In this document: piece after piece, positions 14,709 to 22,116 of the stretch | How positions within the stretch are numbered: position 1 is the first letter of the stretch | Layout: each line of letters begins with the position of its first letter | Assembly: GCA_963933065.1 (NCBI GenBank) | Contig: CAWVUB010000005.1 | Span: 1 to 39,395, forward strand | Direction: 5' to 3' | Length of the DNA stretch: 39,395 nt | From: UBA9410 sp963933065 | GTDB taxonomy: Bacteria > Actinomycetota > Acidimicrobiia > Acidimicrobiales > MedAcidi-G1 | The notes under the pieces: generated by a model | What the model saw: only the letters and a program-made list of their open reading frames with translations | The model's database searches: none | What the model was told of the DNA's origin: nothing | Made by a program: the position numbers and the translations under genes

Positions 14709-16244
14709 GTGGATTCAGGAAACAGGCGATTTTGGAATATGACACTGCGGTCTGGGTTCAGGGGGCTTGGAGTCTTCCTGGTTGTGCTCATTGTGGCAGC
14801 AGCCTGTGGCGGGAAAGAACCAGCAGATACATCAACAAAGCAGCCAGCGTCGACCACGACCGCTACCACCTCAACGGCTGGTCCGACAACCACGTCGACC
14901 CCGGACAAACCGTTGGCTGCGCCGACCACCACGGTTGTGCCGACCACCACGGTTGCGCCGACTACCACGGCCACACCCATAGATCAGCAGTCCGACGATG
15001 CCCCGGCCGAGACGACTACCAGCATGGCTCCCACCACGACTGAGCCTCCGGTCGTACTCACTGACTCTTTCCGGGGGGTAACTGTTGAGACAATCAAGTT
15101 GGGGTTTACCTCTATTGACTTCGAGAAGTTCACAGAGACCTACGGAATCTCCCTGCCGTATGCGAACTATGACGACATAGTTGACGCCTATGTAGCGCAC
15201 ATCAATGGGACCGGGGGTATCCATGGGCGAATGATTGAGTTAGTCCATAGCCATTTTCAGCCGGTTGGCCCCCTCACAGCCGAGGCAAGTTGTGTCGAGT
15301 TGGCCGAGGATCACCAGGTGTTTGCCGTTCTGAACGGTTTTGCCGGCCCAGGGGCTGAAAGTGTGAACCTTTGTTTTCCAGGCACCTACGACACAATCCT
15401 GATCGGCGGAAAGCCGACATCTGAGCAACTTGCACAATCCACGGCACCTTGGATTTCCTATGACATCAGCCTCGGCAGGCGGGGTCGGGCTTTTGTGAAT
15501 CTTCTCCGAGAGACCGGGCGCCTCGATGACCTTGGACCCGTCATGCTCTATGGCGCCAACGTTGAGTACGAACCGGTCATGGCTGATACTAAGGCTGCGT
15601 TGGTTGAGTCGGGTCTTGAGGTACCACTCAGTATCGCAAACCCAAATACGGGTGATGAGATGGCCACTGTTGCTTTCCTCGAGGTCCTTCTAGAGCGAGC
15701 GCGGTCAGAGTCTGTATCCACAGTTTTTATTGTTGGCGAAGCTGAATATGCAATGACTTACTTGTTCGGCTTGGGGAACGAGTTCACCGTCCTGATCTTG
15801 AATGGGGACTCCACTAACAGTTGGATGGATAGCCCACCTCAAGGGATCGAGAGTGCTGGTCAAGTACTAACCAACCTGTCCTTTGAATCATCTGAGCATC
15901 CAAATACAGCTGAGTGCATGTCGATTGTTGAGCCAGCCCTAGGTGTTGAGGTTCTTTCTCCAAATCTCCTCGAGCCAGGTTCTACGAACTATTGGGCTGG
16001 CTCCATGGATGTATGCCAGTCGTTTGAGCTTTTCCGTTATGTCGCCACGGCGGCCGGCGTTGACCTCACCAACGATTCGTTCCGGGCAGCGGCTGAAGCC
16101 ATCGGAACATTTTCGATCACCGGCCAGCCGTTTAACTCAATTGGTCCCGACAAGGCTGACGCTCGTGATGCCCTTGCCTTAGCTGAGTGGGACCGTGAAA
16201 ATGCAGTCTGGATTGCGCTTTCTGACCCGATCAACATCCGCTGA
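14709..16244 (+). CDS. Substrate-binding lipoprotein, periplasmic-binding-protein type I fold
   Basis: The protein of about 511 residues starts at GTG 14709, fixed by AAGGGAGG 7 nt upstream. It has a lipoprotein signal with the lipobox AAAC (VVLIVAAACGG). A Thr/Pro-rich linker of roughly 80 residues follows, coded partly by three 18-bp tandem repeats (14921-14974). After the linker, ETIKLGFTSIDFEKF...DIVDAYVAHINGTGGIHGRMIELV is typical of branched-chain amino acid ABC-transporter binding proteins (Peripla_BP_6 type). It would be anchored outside the membrane. No permease or ATPase gene is adjacent, so it may be an orphan binding protein or sensor. The ligand is unknown. Confidence 0.75.
   Translation: MDSGNRRFWNMTLRSGFRGLGVFLVVLIVAAACGGKEPADTSTKQPASTTTATTSTAGPTTTSTPDKPLAAPTTTVVPTTTVAPTTTATPIDQQSDDAPAETTTSMAPTTTEPPVVLTDSFRGVTVETIKLGFTSIDFEKFTETYGISLPYANYDDIVDAYVAHINGTGGIHGRMIELVHSHFQPVGPLTAEASCVELAEDHQVFAVLNGFAGPGAESVNLCFPGTYDTILIGGKPTSEQLAQSTAPWISYDISLGRRGRAFVNLLRETGRLDDLGPVMLYGANVEYEPVMADTKAALVESGLEVPLSIANPNTGDEMATVAFLEVLLERARSESVSTVFIVGEAEYAMTYLFGLGNEFTVLILNGDSTNSWMDSPPQGIESAGQVLTNLSFESSEHPNTAECMSIVEPALGVEVLSPNLLEPGSTNYWAGSMDVCQSFELFRYVATAAGVDLTNDSFRAAAEAIGTFSITGQPFNSIGPDKADARDALALAEWDRENAVWIALSDPINIR
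14921..14974 (+). repeat. Three 18-bp tandem repeats coding (A/V)PTTT(V/A)
   Basis: Three copies of a unit beginning GCCGACCACCACGGTTG, the third diverged, code for the Thr/Pro linker of the lipoprotein. Copy number changes would alter linker length without shifting the frame. Confidence 0.8.
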
Positions 16245-16248
16245 TTTG

Positions 16249-16268
16249 AACGTTCTCCTCAGAGCGTT
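16249..16268 (+). terminator. Possible terminator hairpin after the lipoprotein gene
   Basis: AACGTTCT-CCTC-AGAGCGTT forms an 8-bp stem (one G-U pair) with a 4-nt loop, starting 4 nt after the stop codon. No T-tract follows, so it may be a weak or T-less terminator. Confidence 0.4.
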
Positions 16269-16303
16269 TCCCAGACAATCAGGAGATTTGGGCAACTTGC
16301 AAA

Positions 16304-16393
16304 TGGCGGAAGGTGTGGGATTCGAACCCACGGTGACCCGGAGGCCACAACGGCTTTCGAGGCCGCCCCATTCGTCCGCTCTGGCAACCTTCC
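16304..16393 (-). tRNA. tRNA-Ser (anticodon CGA)
   Basis: The minus strand folds as a class II tRNA. The acceptor is GGAAGGT paired with ACCTTCC, followed by G and an encoded CCA. The anticodon loop CTCGAAA gives CGA. There is a long variable arm and a T-arm GTGGGTTCGAATCCCAC. CGA reads the UCG Ser codon. Confidence 0.95.
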
Positions 16394-16463
16394 ATTGACG
16401 ATGGTACTGAGGCGCTCTCGACCGACCAACCGGTTTCACACACTCGATAGTGAAGGAAGTGGC

Positions 16464-16937
16464 CTAGCGTCGGTTGGCGAAGAAGTTAATCAGGAGCGCC
16501 GAACATTCTTCAGCACGTATACCGGTAGTGATCGGGTACTCGTGGTTCAGACGAGGGTCGGCGGAGAGGTTGTAGAGGCTACCCATGGCACCGGCGTCAT
16601 TATTGGCCGTGCCCCAGACAACGTGACCTACGCGAGCCGCCCAAGCCGCTCCCGCACACATCAGACACGGTTCGAGGGTCACCAATAACGTGGCATCAGA
16701 GAGACGCCACGAGCCAACAGCGGCTGCAGCGTCTCGTATCGCAAGTACCTCCGCATGAGCTGTTGGATCCCCGGTGGCCTCACGTTCATTGTGGCGCTGG
16801 GCTACTACTAGACCCTCCACCACCACTACAGCACCGACTGGCACCTCACCGTCAGTGGATGCAGCCTCAGCTTCGAGCAGTGCGAGGCCCATCCACTCGT
16901 GCAACCGGTTGTCAGTATTGGCTACTTCGCTGATCAT
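16464..16937 (-). CDS. tadA: tRNA-specific adenosine deaminase (tRNA adenosine-34)
   Basis: The enzyme deaminates A34 of tRNA-Arg(ACG) to inosine. The zinc and catalytic motifs of the cytidine/deoxycytidylate deaminase fold are present: HAE in PTAHAEVLAIRDAA and PCLMC in TLLVTLEPCLMCAGA, with the general acid Glu in HAE. The length of 157 residues is normal for TadA. The ATG has no Shine-Dalgarno sequence but follows TATCTT by 6 nt. The gene lies between tRNA-Ser genes and beside the SRP RNA, a common arrangement near dnaX. Confidence 0.95.
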   Translation of the reverse strand: MISEVANTDNRLHEWMGLALLEAEAASTDGEVPVGAVVVVEGLVVAQRHNEREATGDPTAHAEVLAIRDAAAAVGSWRLSDATLLVTLEPCLMCAGAAWAARVGHVVWGTANNDAGAMGSLYNLSADPRLNHEYPITTGIRAEECSALLINFFANRR

Positions 16938-16943
16938 GGATTG

Positions 16944-16949
16944 AAGATA
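16944..16949 (-). promoter_or_regulatory. -10 element for leaderless tadA
   Basis: TATCTT on the minus strand is followed after 6 nt (caatcc) by the tadA ATG. There is no Shine-Dalgarno site. Confidence 0.55.
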
Positions 16950-16967
16950 GGTCCCATTTCGATTTGC

Positions 16968-17099
16968 GCCGTTCTCGAGCGTGACGGCCAGGCGATCTGC
17001 GGCACTTTAGGATTTCCGCTGAGAGCTGCTGCCTTCCGGCCCTGACTCGGTTCACGGGTCCTAATCGCACAGGACCCGACCGCCACACTCCAGAACGGG
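16968..17099 (-). ncRNA. ffs: Signal recognition particle RNA (4.5S, small bacterial type)
   Basis: The minus strand carries the invariant SRP core GTCAGGGCCGGAAGGCAGCAG, here the symmetric and asymmetric loops of helix 8 with a GGAA tetraloop. The flanks pair over a long distance: CCGTTCT-g-GAGTGTG near the 5' end with CACGCTC-g-AGAACGG near the 3' end, then GCGGTC with GATCGC. The ends are estimated from this helix. The RNA binds Ffh to target membrane proteins. Its place beside tRNA-Ser, tadA and dnaX is a recurrent bacterial arrangement. Confidence 0.88.
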
Positions 17100-17150
17100 C
17101 CTCTCGCAACGATACCCTTAGCGCCCGGGTTCTGGCCACGGCTGGGTCCC

Positions 17151-17240
17151 GGAGGGATGCGAGAGCGGACGATTCGGCACGCCTGGAACGCGTGTGTGGC
17201 TTCACGGTCACCGTGGGTTCGAATCCCACTCCCTCCGCCA
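17151..17240 (+). tRNA. tRNA-Ser (anticodon GGA)
   Basis: Class II tRNA with acceptor GGAGGGA/TCCCTCC, discriminator G and an encoded CCA. The anticodon loop CTGGAAC gives GGA, reading UCC and UCU. It has a long variable arm, and its T-arm sequence is identical to that of the other tRNA-Ser in the window. Confidence 0.95.
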
Positions 17241-17296
17241 CTTGTTCCTTCTCTAGACAAGGCCCTCTACCGGAGGTCGTTGTCTGCGGTCGGATG

Positions 17297-17302
17297 TAGG
17301 GT
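17297..17302 (+). promoter_or_regulatory. -10 element for leaderless dnaX
   Basis: TAGGGT is followed after 6 nt (cgtcgt) by the GTG start of dnaX. No Shine-Dalgarno site is present. Confidence 0.55.
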
Positions 17303-17308
17303 CGTCGT

Positions 17309-19147
17309 GTGGCCTATACCTCCCTCTACCGTCGGTACCGACCCCGAAGGTTTGCCGAAATGCGAGGCCAAGAACATGTAGTGGCCGCCTTGCGTAATGC
17401 AGTGCTTGAGAACCGGGTACTGCATGCCTACCTGTTGAGTGGACCTCGCGGCACCGGTAAGACAACAGCTGCCCGGATTCTGGCTAAATCACTAAATTGC
17501 ACCCAGTTAGAGGCCGGTGAACCATGTTGTGTCTGTCCATCTTGTGAGGCCGTTGACGCCGGGACATCCTTTGATCTTCACGAGCTGGACGCTGCGTCAA
17601 ACAACAAGGTCGACGACATGCGTGACCTTCTGGGGAAAGTGGCCCTCGGCACACCGGGACGAACCAAGGTGTATCTGCTAGATGAGGTCCACATGCTTAC
17701 TCCAGGGGCCGAGAACGCGTTACTCAAAACGCTAGAGGAACCTCCTGACCACGTAGTTTTCGTGCTGGCTACTACGGAGCCCCACAAGGTAGTTGAGACA
17801 ATCCGGAGTCGATCGCAGCATCTTGAACTGAACCTCTTGACGGTCGAGCAACTTGAGGCCCTCACTCGTTACGTGGTGACTGATGCAGGACTTGATGTGG
17901 ACGAGGTCGGGATCGCTCATGCGGTGCGTTCCGGACGTGGATCGGCGCGTGACACCCTGTCGGCTTTGGATCGGGTGGTGGCTGGGGGGGTCACCGCTGA
18001 CGACACCAGCATTGAGGTTCTGCTTACGTCATTGGCTAACGGCGATACTGGAGCAGCTCTGGGAGCTTTAGGTACTGGGATGGCTCGGGGTCGTGAGCCT
18101 CGAGTTATTGGTGAGGAACTTCTGACAGCGCTTCGGGAGGCCTTCCTCGTATCGATGGGTGTTCCGGCTACTCAGTTGGCTGAAGCTGATCGAGTGCGTG
18201 CTGAATCATTTGTCGAACAGGTCACACCGGCGGTTATTACTCGGTCACTTGAAGTTCTTGGGTCGGCACTAGTGGGGATGCGACGCTCCCCTGATCCTCG
18301 AATCGATTTAGAGGTTGCTCTTGTTCGCCTGACTGCAGATGCGATCCCGGCTGGCTCGGGTGCCGTTCCCGGTGTCACCTCGGAAACGAGTTCAAATGTT
18401 AAGGATGGAGTAGCAACTATTGACGCTCTGACTCGCCGGATCGAACGACTCGAGGCGATGTTGGCTTCGTCGAGCAATCCATCGCCATCGCCATCGCCAT
18501 CGCCATCGCCATCGCCAGGAGCAGGAGCACTGCCACCTCCACCGGTGCCTCTGGCTCAATCGTTTGAAAAGGAGTTGGTCGAAGACAGTCGTGAGCGTTC
18601 TAGTGACAGTCCTTCTGTCGTGCCACCGAAAGAATTCATTACCAAGTCGACTGAATTGGTTTCTTCGGCAGTCGACGTCGGGGCAGCACCTGCTTCAAGC
18701 TCTGCTTCGGCTCGTCTGGTTGGTGGCCAGACCCTCTCGTTTGAGGTACTGGCGGAGATATGGGCTGCCGGCCTGTTGGAGCAGATGAGCCGTAAGGGAC
18801 GGGCTCGCTTTTCGGCAGGCCGGTTTATCTCGGTAAAGGATGGCACTGCAGTAATGGCGTTACCTAACGAACCTCATCGCCAACGCTGTGAAGAACTGCG
18901 TGGCGAGTTGGAGGTCCTGCTGGCTGCTCATTTTCAAATAGAGGTTCCGGTACGCCTAGTAGTTGATGAAGGTTCTAGCAAATCGACGCCTTTGGATGGA
19001 GCGCTTGAGGTTGCTGAGACCCGTAAACCTGAGACTGAAGATCAAGTTGATCTTTCGGCTCTGGTGGATGCGGGTGCCGCCGAGGGTTCTGCTGTGGACC
19101 AGCTCACGCAGGCTTTCCCTGGTGCGGCTCTGGTCGACCCAGACTGA
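17309..19147 (+). CDS. dnaX: DNA polymerase III subunits gamma and tau
   Basis: This is the clamp-loader ATPase of the replicative polymerase, 612 residues. The N-terminus YTSLYRRYRPRRFAEMRGQ is canonical. Walker A is GPRGTGKTT (residues 45-53); the zinc module has Cys64, 73, 76 and 79; Walker B is VYLLDEVHML with the Glu. A low-complexity Ser-Pro run, coded by six ATCGCC repeats, separates the clamp-loader domains from a C-terminal tau-like domain. GTG at 17309 gives the conserved N-terminus. I see no clear slippery site for making gamma by frameshift. recR follows by 19 bp. Confidence 0.96.
   Translation: MAYTSLYRRYRPRRFAEMRGQEHVVAALRNAVLENRVLHAYLLSGPRGTGKTTAARILAKSLNCTQLEAGEPCCVCPSCEAVDAGTSFDLHELDAASNNKVDDMRDLLGKVALGTPGRTKVYLLDEVHMLTPGAENALLKTLEEPPDHVVFVLATTEPHKVVETIRSRSQHLELNLLTVEQLEALTRYVVTDAGLDVDEVGIAHAVRSGRGSARDTLSALDRVVAGGVTADDTSIEVLLTSLANGDTGAALGALGTGMARGREPRVIGEELLTALREAFLVSMGVPATQLAEADRVRAESFVEQVTPAVITRSLEVLGSALVGMRRSPDPRIDLEVALVRLTADAIPAGSGAVPGVTSETSSNVKDGVATIDALTRRIERLEAMLASSSNPSPSPSPSPSPSPGAGALPPPPVPLAQSFEKELVEDSRERSSDSPSVVPPKEFITKSTELVSSAVDVGAAPASSSASARLVGGQTLSFEVLAEIWAAGLLEQMSRKGRARFSAGRFISVKDGTAVMALPNEPHRQRCEELRGELEVLLAAHFQIEVPVRLVVDEGSSKSTPLDGALEVAETRKPETEDQVDLSALVDAGAAEGSAVDQLTQAFPGAALVDPD
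18481..18516 (+). repeat. Hexanucleotide microsatellite (ATCGCC)6 inside dnaX
   Basis: Six perfect copies of ATCGCC code for a Ser-Pro run in the hinge of DnaX. A short AGGAGC doublet follows at once. Slippage would change the hinge by two residues at a time. Confidence 0.95.
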
Positions 19148-19166
19148 CTGGACGGAGGTTGGCAAG

Positions 19167-19769
19167 GTGTACGTAGATGCTGTCCAAGCGGTTATTGACG
19201 AGTTGGGTCGCTTGCCGGGGGTTGGGCCCAAGTCGGCGCAACGTCTCGCCTTCCACTTGATGAAGTTGTCAGTTGAGGACACAAGCAGGCTGACGGTAGC
19301 GATTGACGAAATGAAAGTTCGGGTTCGGTTCTGTGACCGTTGTTTCAACATTGCTGAAGCCGAGTGGTGTTCAGTGTGTTTCGATGAACGTCGGGACGGA
19401 TCGATCCTCTGCGTGGTCGAGGATCCTCGGGACATTGTGGCGGTGGAACGCACCGGCGAGTTCGGTGGGCGTTACCACGTTTTGGGCGGCGCAATTAGTC
19501 CTATCGAGGGGATCGGGCCTGATCAACTCCGCATCCGAGAACTTTTGGCTCGTCTGGAACCAGAAGGAGTAGTTGAGGTTATTTTGGCTACCAACCCGAA
19601 CATCGAGGGGGAAGCCACGGCCATGTATTTGGCCCGCCTGTTGGGCCCGCTGGGTCTCACGGTCACGAAGATCGCGAGTGGCTTGCCGGTTGGGGGAGAT
19701 TTAGAGTATGCCGATGAACTTACGCTTGGCCGGGCGTTAGAGGGTCGCCGGCAATTAGATGGTGGCTAA
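19167..19769 (+). CDS. recR: Recombination mediator protein RecR
   Basis: RecR acts with RecF and RecO to load RecA at single-stranded gaps. The protein has 200 residues, the normal length. It shows the helix-hairpin-helix LGRLPGVGPKSAQRLAFHLM, the four-Cys zinc module CDRCFNIAEAEWCSVC, and a Toprim domain (ILCVVEDPRDIVAVERTGEFGGRYHVLGGAISPIEGIGPDQL). The C-terminal ASGLPVGGDLEYADELTLGRALEGRR is invariant in the family. GTG 19167 is chosen because GGAGG lies 8 nt upstream; the frame is open back into dnaX. The small DNA-binding gene ebfC (ybaB), often between dnaX and recR, is absent here. Confidence 0.96.
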   Translation: MYVDAVQAVIDELGRLPGVGPKSAQRLAFHLMKLSVEDTSRLTVAIDEMKVRVRFCDRCFNIAEAEWCSVCFDERRDGSILCVVEDPRDIVAVERTGEFGGRYHVLGGAISPIEGIGPDQLRIRELLARLEPEGVVEVILATNPNIEGEATAMYLARLLGPLGLTVTKIASGLPVGGDLEYADELTLGRALEGRRQLDGG

Positions 19770-19825
19770 TCTGGTGCCCTGTGGACATTAAGTGGACGAC
19801 CGGTCGAGGTCTAGGGCTTTGTAAT

Positions 19826-19869
19826 GGAAACGCCCCCCGGGGCTCTCGCCGGACCGAGGGGTCGTTTCC
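19826..19869 (+). terminator. Strong hairpin downstream of recR
   Basis: GGAAACG (19826-19832) pairs with CGTTTCC (19863-19869), and inside it CCCC pairs with GGGG. No T-tract follows. It probably ends the dnaX-recR transcript. Confidence 0.5.
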
Positions 19870-19870
19870 G

Positions 19871-19897
19871 AGTTGGGAGGAGGGGTGGTCCCCAACT
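19871..19897 (+). terminator. Second hairpin downstream of recR
   Basis: AGTTGGG pairs perfectly with CCCAACT across a 13-nt loop, one base after the previous hairpin. Tandem hairpins without T-tracts may act together. Confidence 0.4.
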
Positions 19898-20110
19898 GTT
19901 GCAATCACATTACAACATTGACAAGATCATTACAACTCAGGTGAGGATTTTCCCTTATTTGTCATAAATAAGCTGGATTGTAGGAATATTTGAGGGTTAT
20001 GGCGAACAGGGTGCTCATCCACAGAGATATCCACAGCATTGTGATTCTAGTTGTGGACAAACTGCTCTGAACTGTCCAAAAAAGCTATAAAACGAACTAC
20101 GAGGCCTCCC

Positions 20111-20536
20111 ATGTTACTCACCCAGATTGATCACATTGCCATCGCCGTTCACGATCTTGAGGCGGCTATTGACTACTACCGTCGCGCGTTTGGAGCTGAA
20201 GTACATCACCGAGAGGTGGTCGAGCGAGATGGTGTCGACGAGGCCCTTTTGAAGATCGGAGAGTCCTATTTGCAGTTGACCACTGGAACCCGCGCCGATT
20301 CGGCTATCACCACCTTTCTTGAGAAGCGGGGGGAAGGTATCCACCACGTGGGCTATCGGGTAGACGATTGTGCGGCGGCTCTGGCTTCCATTGTGGCCGC
20401 TGGTGGGCGAGCTATTGATTCTGAACCGCGACTTGGTTCTCGCGACACGATGGTGGCTTTCGTTCATCCCAAGGGTTCGTTCGGCACTCTCATCGAGTTG
20501 GTTGAAGAACGGCTTCCAGAAGAGGAATGGGAGTGA
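20111..20536 (+). CDS. mce: Methylmalonyl-CoA epimerase
   Basis: The enzyme interconverts (R)- and (S)-methylmalonyl-CoA in propionate metabolism. The 141-residue protein has the vicinal-oxygen-chelate (glyoxalase) fold in two beta-alpha-beta-beta-beta repeats: IDHIAIAVHDLEAAIDYYRRAFG at the start, then GEGIHHVGYRVDD and FVHPKGSFGTLIELVE. The metal ligands His7 and the His of GIHHVGY and Glu of LIELVE are in place. ATG 20111 is chosen because the family begins with this motif; the frame is open back to 20051. A TATAAA lies upstream. The acyl-CoA carboxylase genes close by suit the same pathway. The exonuclease gene overlaps its end. Confidence 0.92.
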   Translation: MLLTQIDHIAIAVHDLEAAIDYYRRAFGAEVHHREVVERDGVDEALLKIGESYLQLTTGTRADSAITTFLEKRGEGIHHVGYRVDDCAAALASIVAAGGRAIDSEPRLGSRDTMVAFVHPKGSFGTLIELVEERLPEEEWE

Positions 20537-21435
20537 CCAGTTCTGGCCGCATCCCGGTCGTTCACTTAGTCGATGGAACCTATGAACTGTTTCGCCATCA
20601 CTTTGCGGTTCCATCTCACTTAACGGATGAGGGTGTCGAGGTAGCAGCCACCCGCGGCGTACTCAGTTCAATGCTCAGATTGCTGGCAGACGGTGCTACT
20701 CACGTAGGTGTGGCAACCGACCGAGTGGTTGAGTCGTTTCGAAATAATTTATTCGATGGCTACAAGACCGGCGAAGGCACGCCCCCCGAGTTATTCGCCC
20801 AGTTTCCTCTGCTGGAAGCAGTATTGGAGGCGGCTGGCTTCACAGTGTTCGCCATGGTTGCTTACGAGGCGGATGACGCGATGGGAGCAGCGGCGGTGCG
20901 TGCTGCTGCTGATCCCCGAGTTGATGCCGTCCATGTCTGTACCCCTGATAAAGATCTAGCCCAAGTGGTCGACGATGTGGCTGGCATCGTCCAGGTAGAT
21001 CGACGTCGGGAGATTATTTACGACCGAGCGGGCGTGGTTGACAAGTTTGGGGTTGAACCAGAGTCCATCCCTGATTGGCTGGCTCTGGTGGGTGACGCTG
21101 CCGATGGCATCCCAGGGTTGCCCGGGTGGGGTGCCAAGTCATCGGCCATTGTGCTGGCTCGCTATGGGCACCTTGAGGCAATCCCTGCTGACGCCACCAA
21201 CTGGGATGTTGCTGTGCGTAGCGCTGCCAAACTCGCTAGGACGTTGGTCGAGCATCGAGAAGACGTCGAGCTGTATCGACACCTCGCTACTTTGGACTTA
21301 GATGCACCGGTTATGGCCGATGTGGATGATCTGCGGTGGGCTGGACCGTCAGATCACCTCGAAGCGGTTTGCGCTCATATAGACGCTCCACAGGCTGCGG
21401 ATCGGGCTCGTCGCTTGGCTGAAGATCGGACCTAG
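20527..21435 (+). CDS. 5'-3' exonuclease (PolA N-terminal domain family)
   Basis: This 302-residue protein has the N-terminal resolvase-like and helix-3-turn domains of the polymerase I 5'-3' exonuclease, without a polymerase domain. Visible are the acidic VHLVDGTYELFRHH, the YEADDAMGAAAV metal site, VHVCTPDKDLAQVV, and WLALVGDAADGIPGLPGWGAKSSA, the helix-hairpin-helix with two Asp. It would remove flaps or RNA primers. The ATG at 20527 lies 10 nt inside mce; a GTG at 20533 in the same frame gives a 4-nt overlap. Such stand-alone nucleases are known in actinobacteria and in addition to PolA. Confidence 0.9.
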   Translation: MGVTSSGRIPVVHLVDGTYELFRHHFAVPSHLTDEGVEVAATRGVLSSMLRLLADGATHVGVATDRVVESFRNNLFDGYKTGEGTPPELFAQFPLLEAVLEAAGFTVFAMVAYEADDAMGAAAVRAAADPRVDAVHVCTPDKDLAQVVDDVAGIVQVDRRREIIYDRAGVVDKFGVEPESIPDWLALVGDAADGIPGLPGWGAKSSAIVLARYGHLEAIPADATNWDVAVRSAAKLARTLVEHREDVELYRHLATLDLDAPVMADVDDLRWAGPSDHLEAVCAHIDAPQAADRARRLAEDRT

Positions 21436-21459
21436 TTCCCTAAGCCAGTTTTAAGTAAG

Positions 21460-22053
21460 TCAAGTGCGGTCGAGCATGGCAACTACCTCAGCCACTGTTC
21501 TTACTCGGCTGACAATAGATCGGTTTTCAGATTTTATGAACCCTTGGGCCACTGTGGTATCCAAGAAAATCTCAAGGTGAGACCAAAAACCTGGTGACCC
21601 GGGGGCACCGCCATCAAGAAGGGCTACCGGCTTGGGTTTACTGTGTAGTTCCAGTTGGGTCCAAGTGGCTGCCTCGAACAACTCATCCAGAGTGCCGTAT
21701 CCACCGGGGAGGGCACAGAACGCGTCGGAACGGGTGTACATGATGCGCTTTCGGGCGTGCATATCGGTCACCTCGATAAGTTCGGTGAGGTTCCGGTGAG
21801 GTACCTCGTGGCTGAATAGACGAGACGGGATGACACCGATCACCTGGCCTCCGGCAGCGAGTGCTGCGTCGGCCACTGCACCCATTACTCCTATCCCTGA
21901 TCCGCCATAGACCAGGTTGATCCCTGCATTGGCTATGGCGCCGCCCAATTCGTCAGCAAGGGCAAGAACTGAGCTGTCATTGCCGGCTCGTGATCCGCAA
22001 AAGACGCCAAGGCTCTTTGTGCCGGGCTTCAGGGACCCTTCGTGTTCGGTCAT
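21460..22053 (-). CDS. LOG family protein (TIGR00730 Rossmann fold)
   Basis: This 197-residue protein has the LOG/lysine-decarboxylase-like fold. The signature PGGYGTLDELFEA is present, with GVFCGSRAGND at the N-terminus and LVYGGSGIGVMGAVADAAL for nucleotide binding. Characterised members are cytokinin riboside 5'-monophosphate phosphoribohydrolases that release a base from nucleotide monophosphates; in bacteria the natural role is often nucleotide salvage. The start has no Shine-Dalgarno site but follows TACGGT by 7 nt. It is divergent from the carboxylase genes and converges on the exonuclease gene. Confidence 0.92.
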   Translation of the reverse strand: MTEHEGSLKPGTKSLGVFCGSRAGNDSSVLALADELGGAIANAGINLVYGGSGIGVMGAVADAALAAGGQVIGVIPSRLFSHEVPHRNLTELIEVTDMHARKRIMYTRSDAFCALPGGYGTLDELFEAATWTQLELHSKPKPVALLDGGAPGSPGFWSHLEIFLDTTVAQGFIKSENRSIVSRVRTVAEVVAMLDRT

Positions 22054-22060
22054 TAGCAGG

Positions 22061-22066
22061 ACCGTA
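22061..22066 (-). promoter_or_regulatory. -10 element for the leaderless LOG gene
   Basis: TACGGT on the minus strand is followed after 7 nt (cctgcta) by the ATG, with no Shine-Dalgarno site. Confidence 0.5.
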
Positions 22067-22116
22067 ACCGGTTGCCGTGAGTTGAAACGGTTGCATTAGG
22101 TAGCCTGTGGCCCATC

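Larger units (their letters stand above)
19770..20110. other. Gene-free region with DnaA-box-like sites, direct repeats and an AT-rich segment
   Basis: No gene is visible here. Sites resembling the DnaA box lie at 19780-19788 (minus strand, ATGTCCACA), 20015-20023 (TCATCCACA), 20027-20035 (ATATCCACA) and 20052-20060 (minus strand, TTGTCCACA). The last matches the actinobacterial consensus exactly; the others differ by one base. CATTACAAC occurs twice, at 19908 and 19928. The stretch from about 19940 to 19995 is AT-rich. Either a replication-related site or a DnaA-regulated promoter would explain this; chance is not excluded. Confidence 0.4.

Noticed and set aside
18481..18516. Hexamer run as a CRISPR or phage repeat
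   Set aside because: The repeat is six bases without spacers and is in frame within dnaX.
17309..19147. A programmed frameshift site for the gamma form of DnaX
   Set aside because: I could not find a classic A-AAA-AAG type slippery run with a following stem; gamma may not be made this way.
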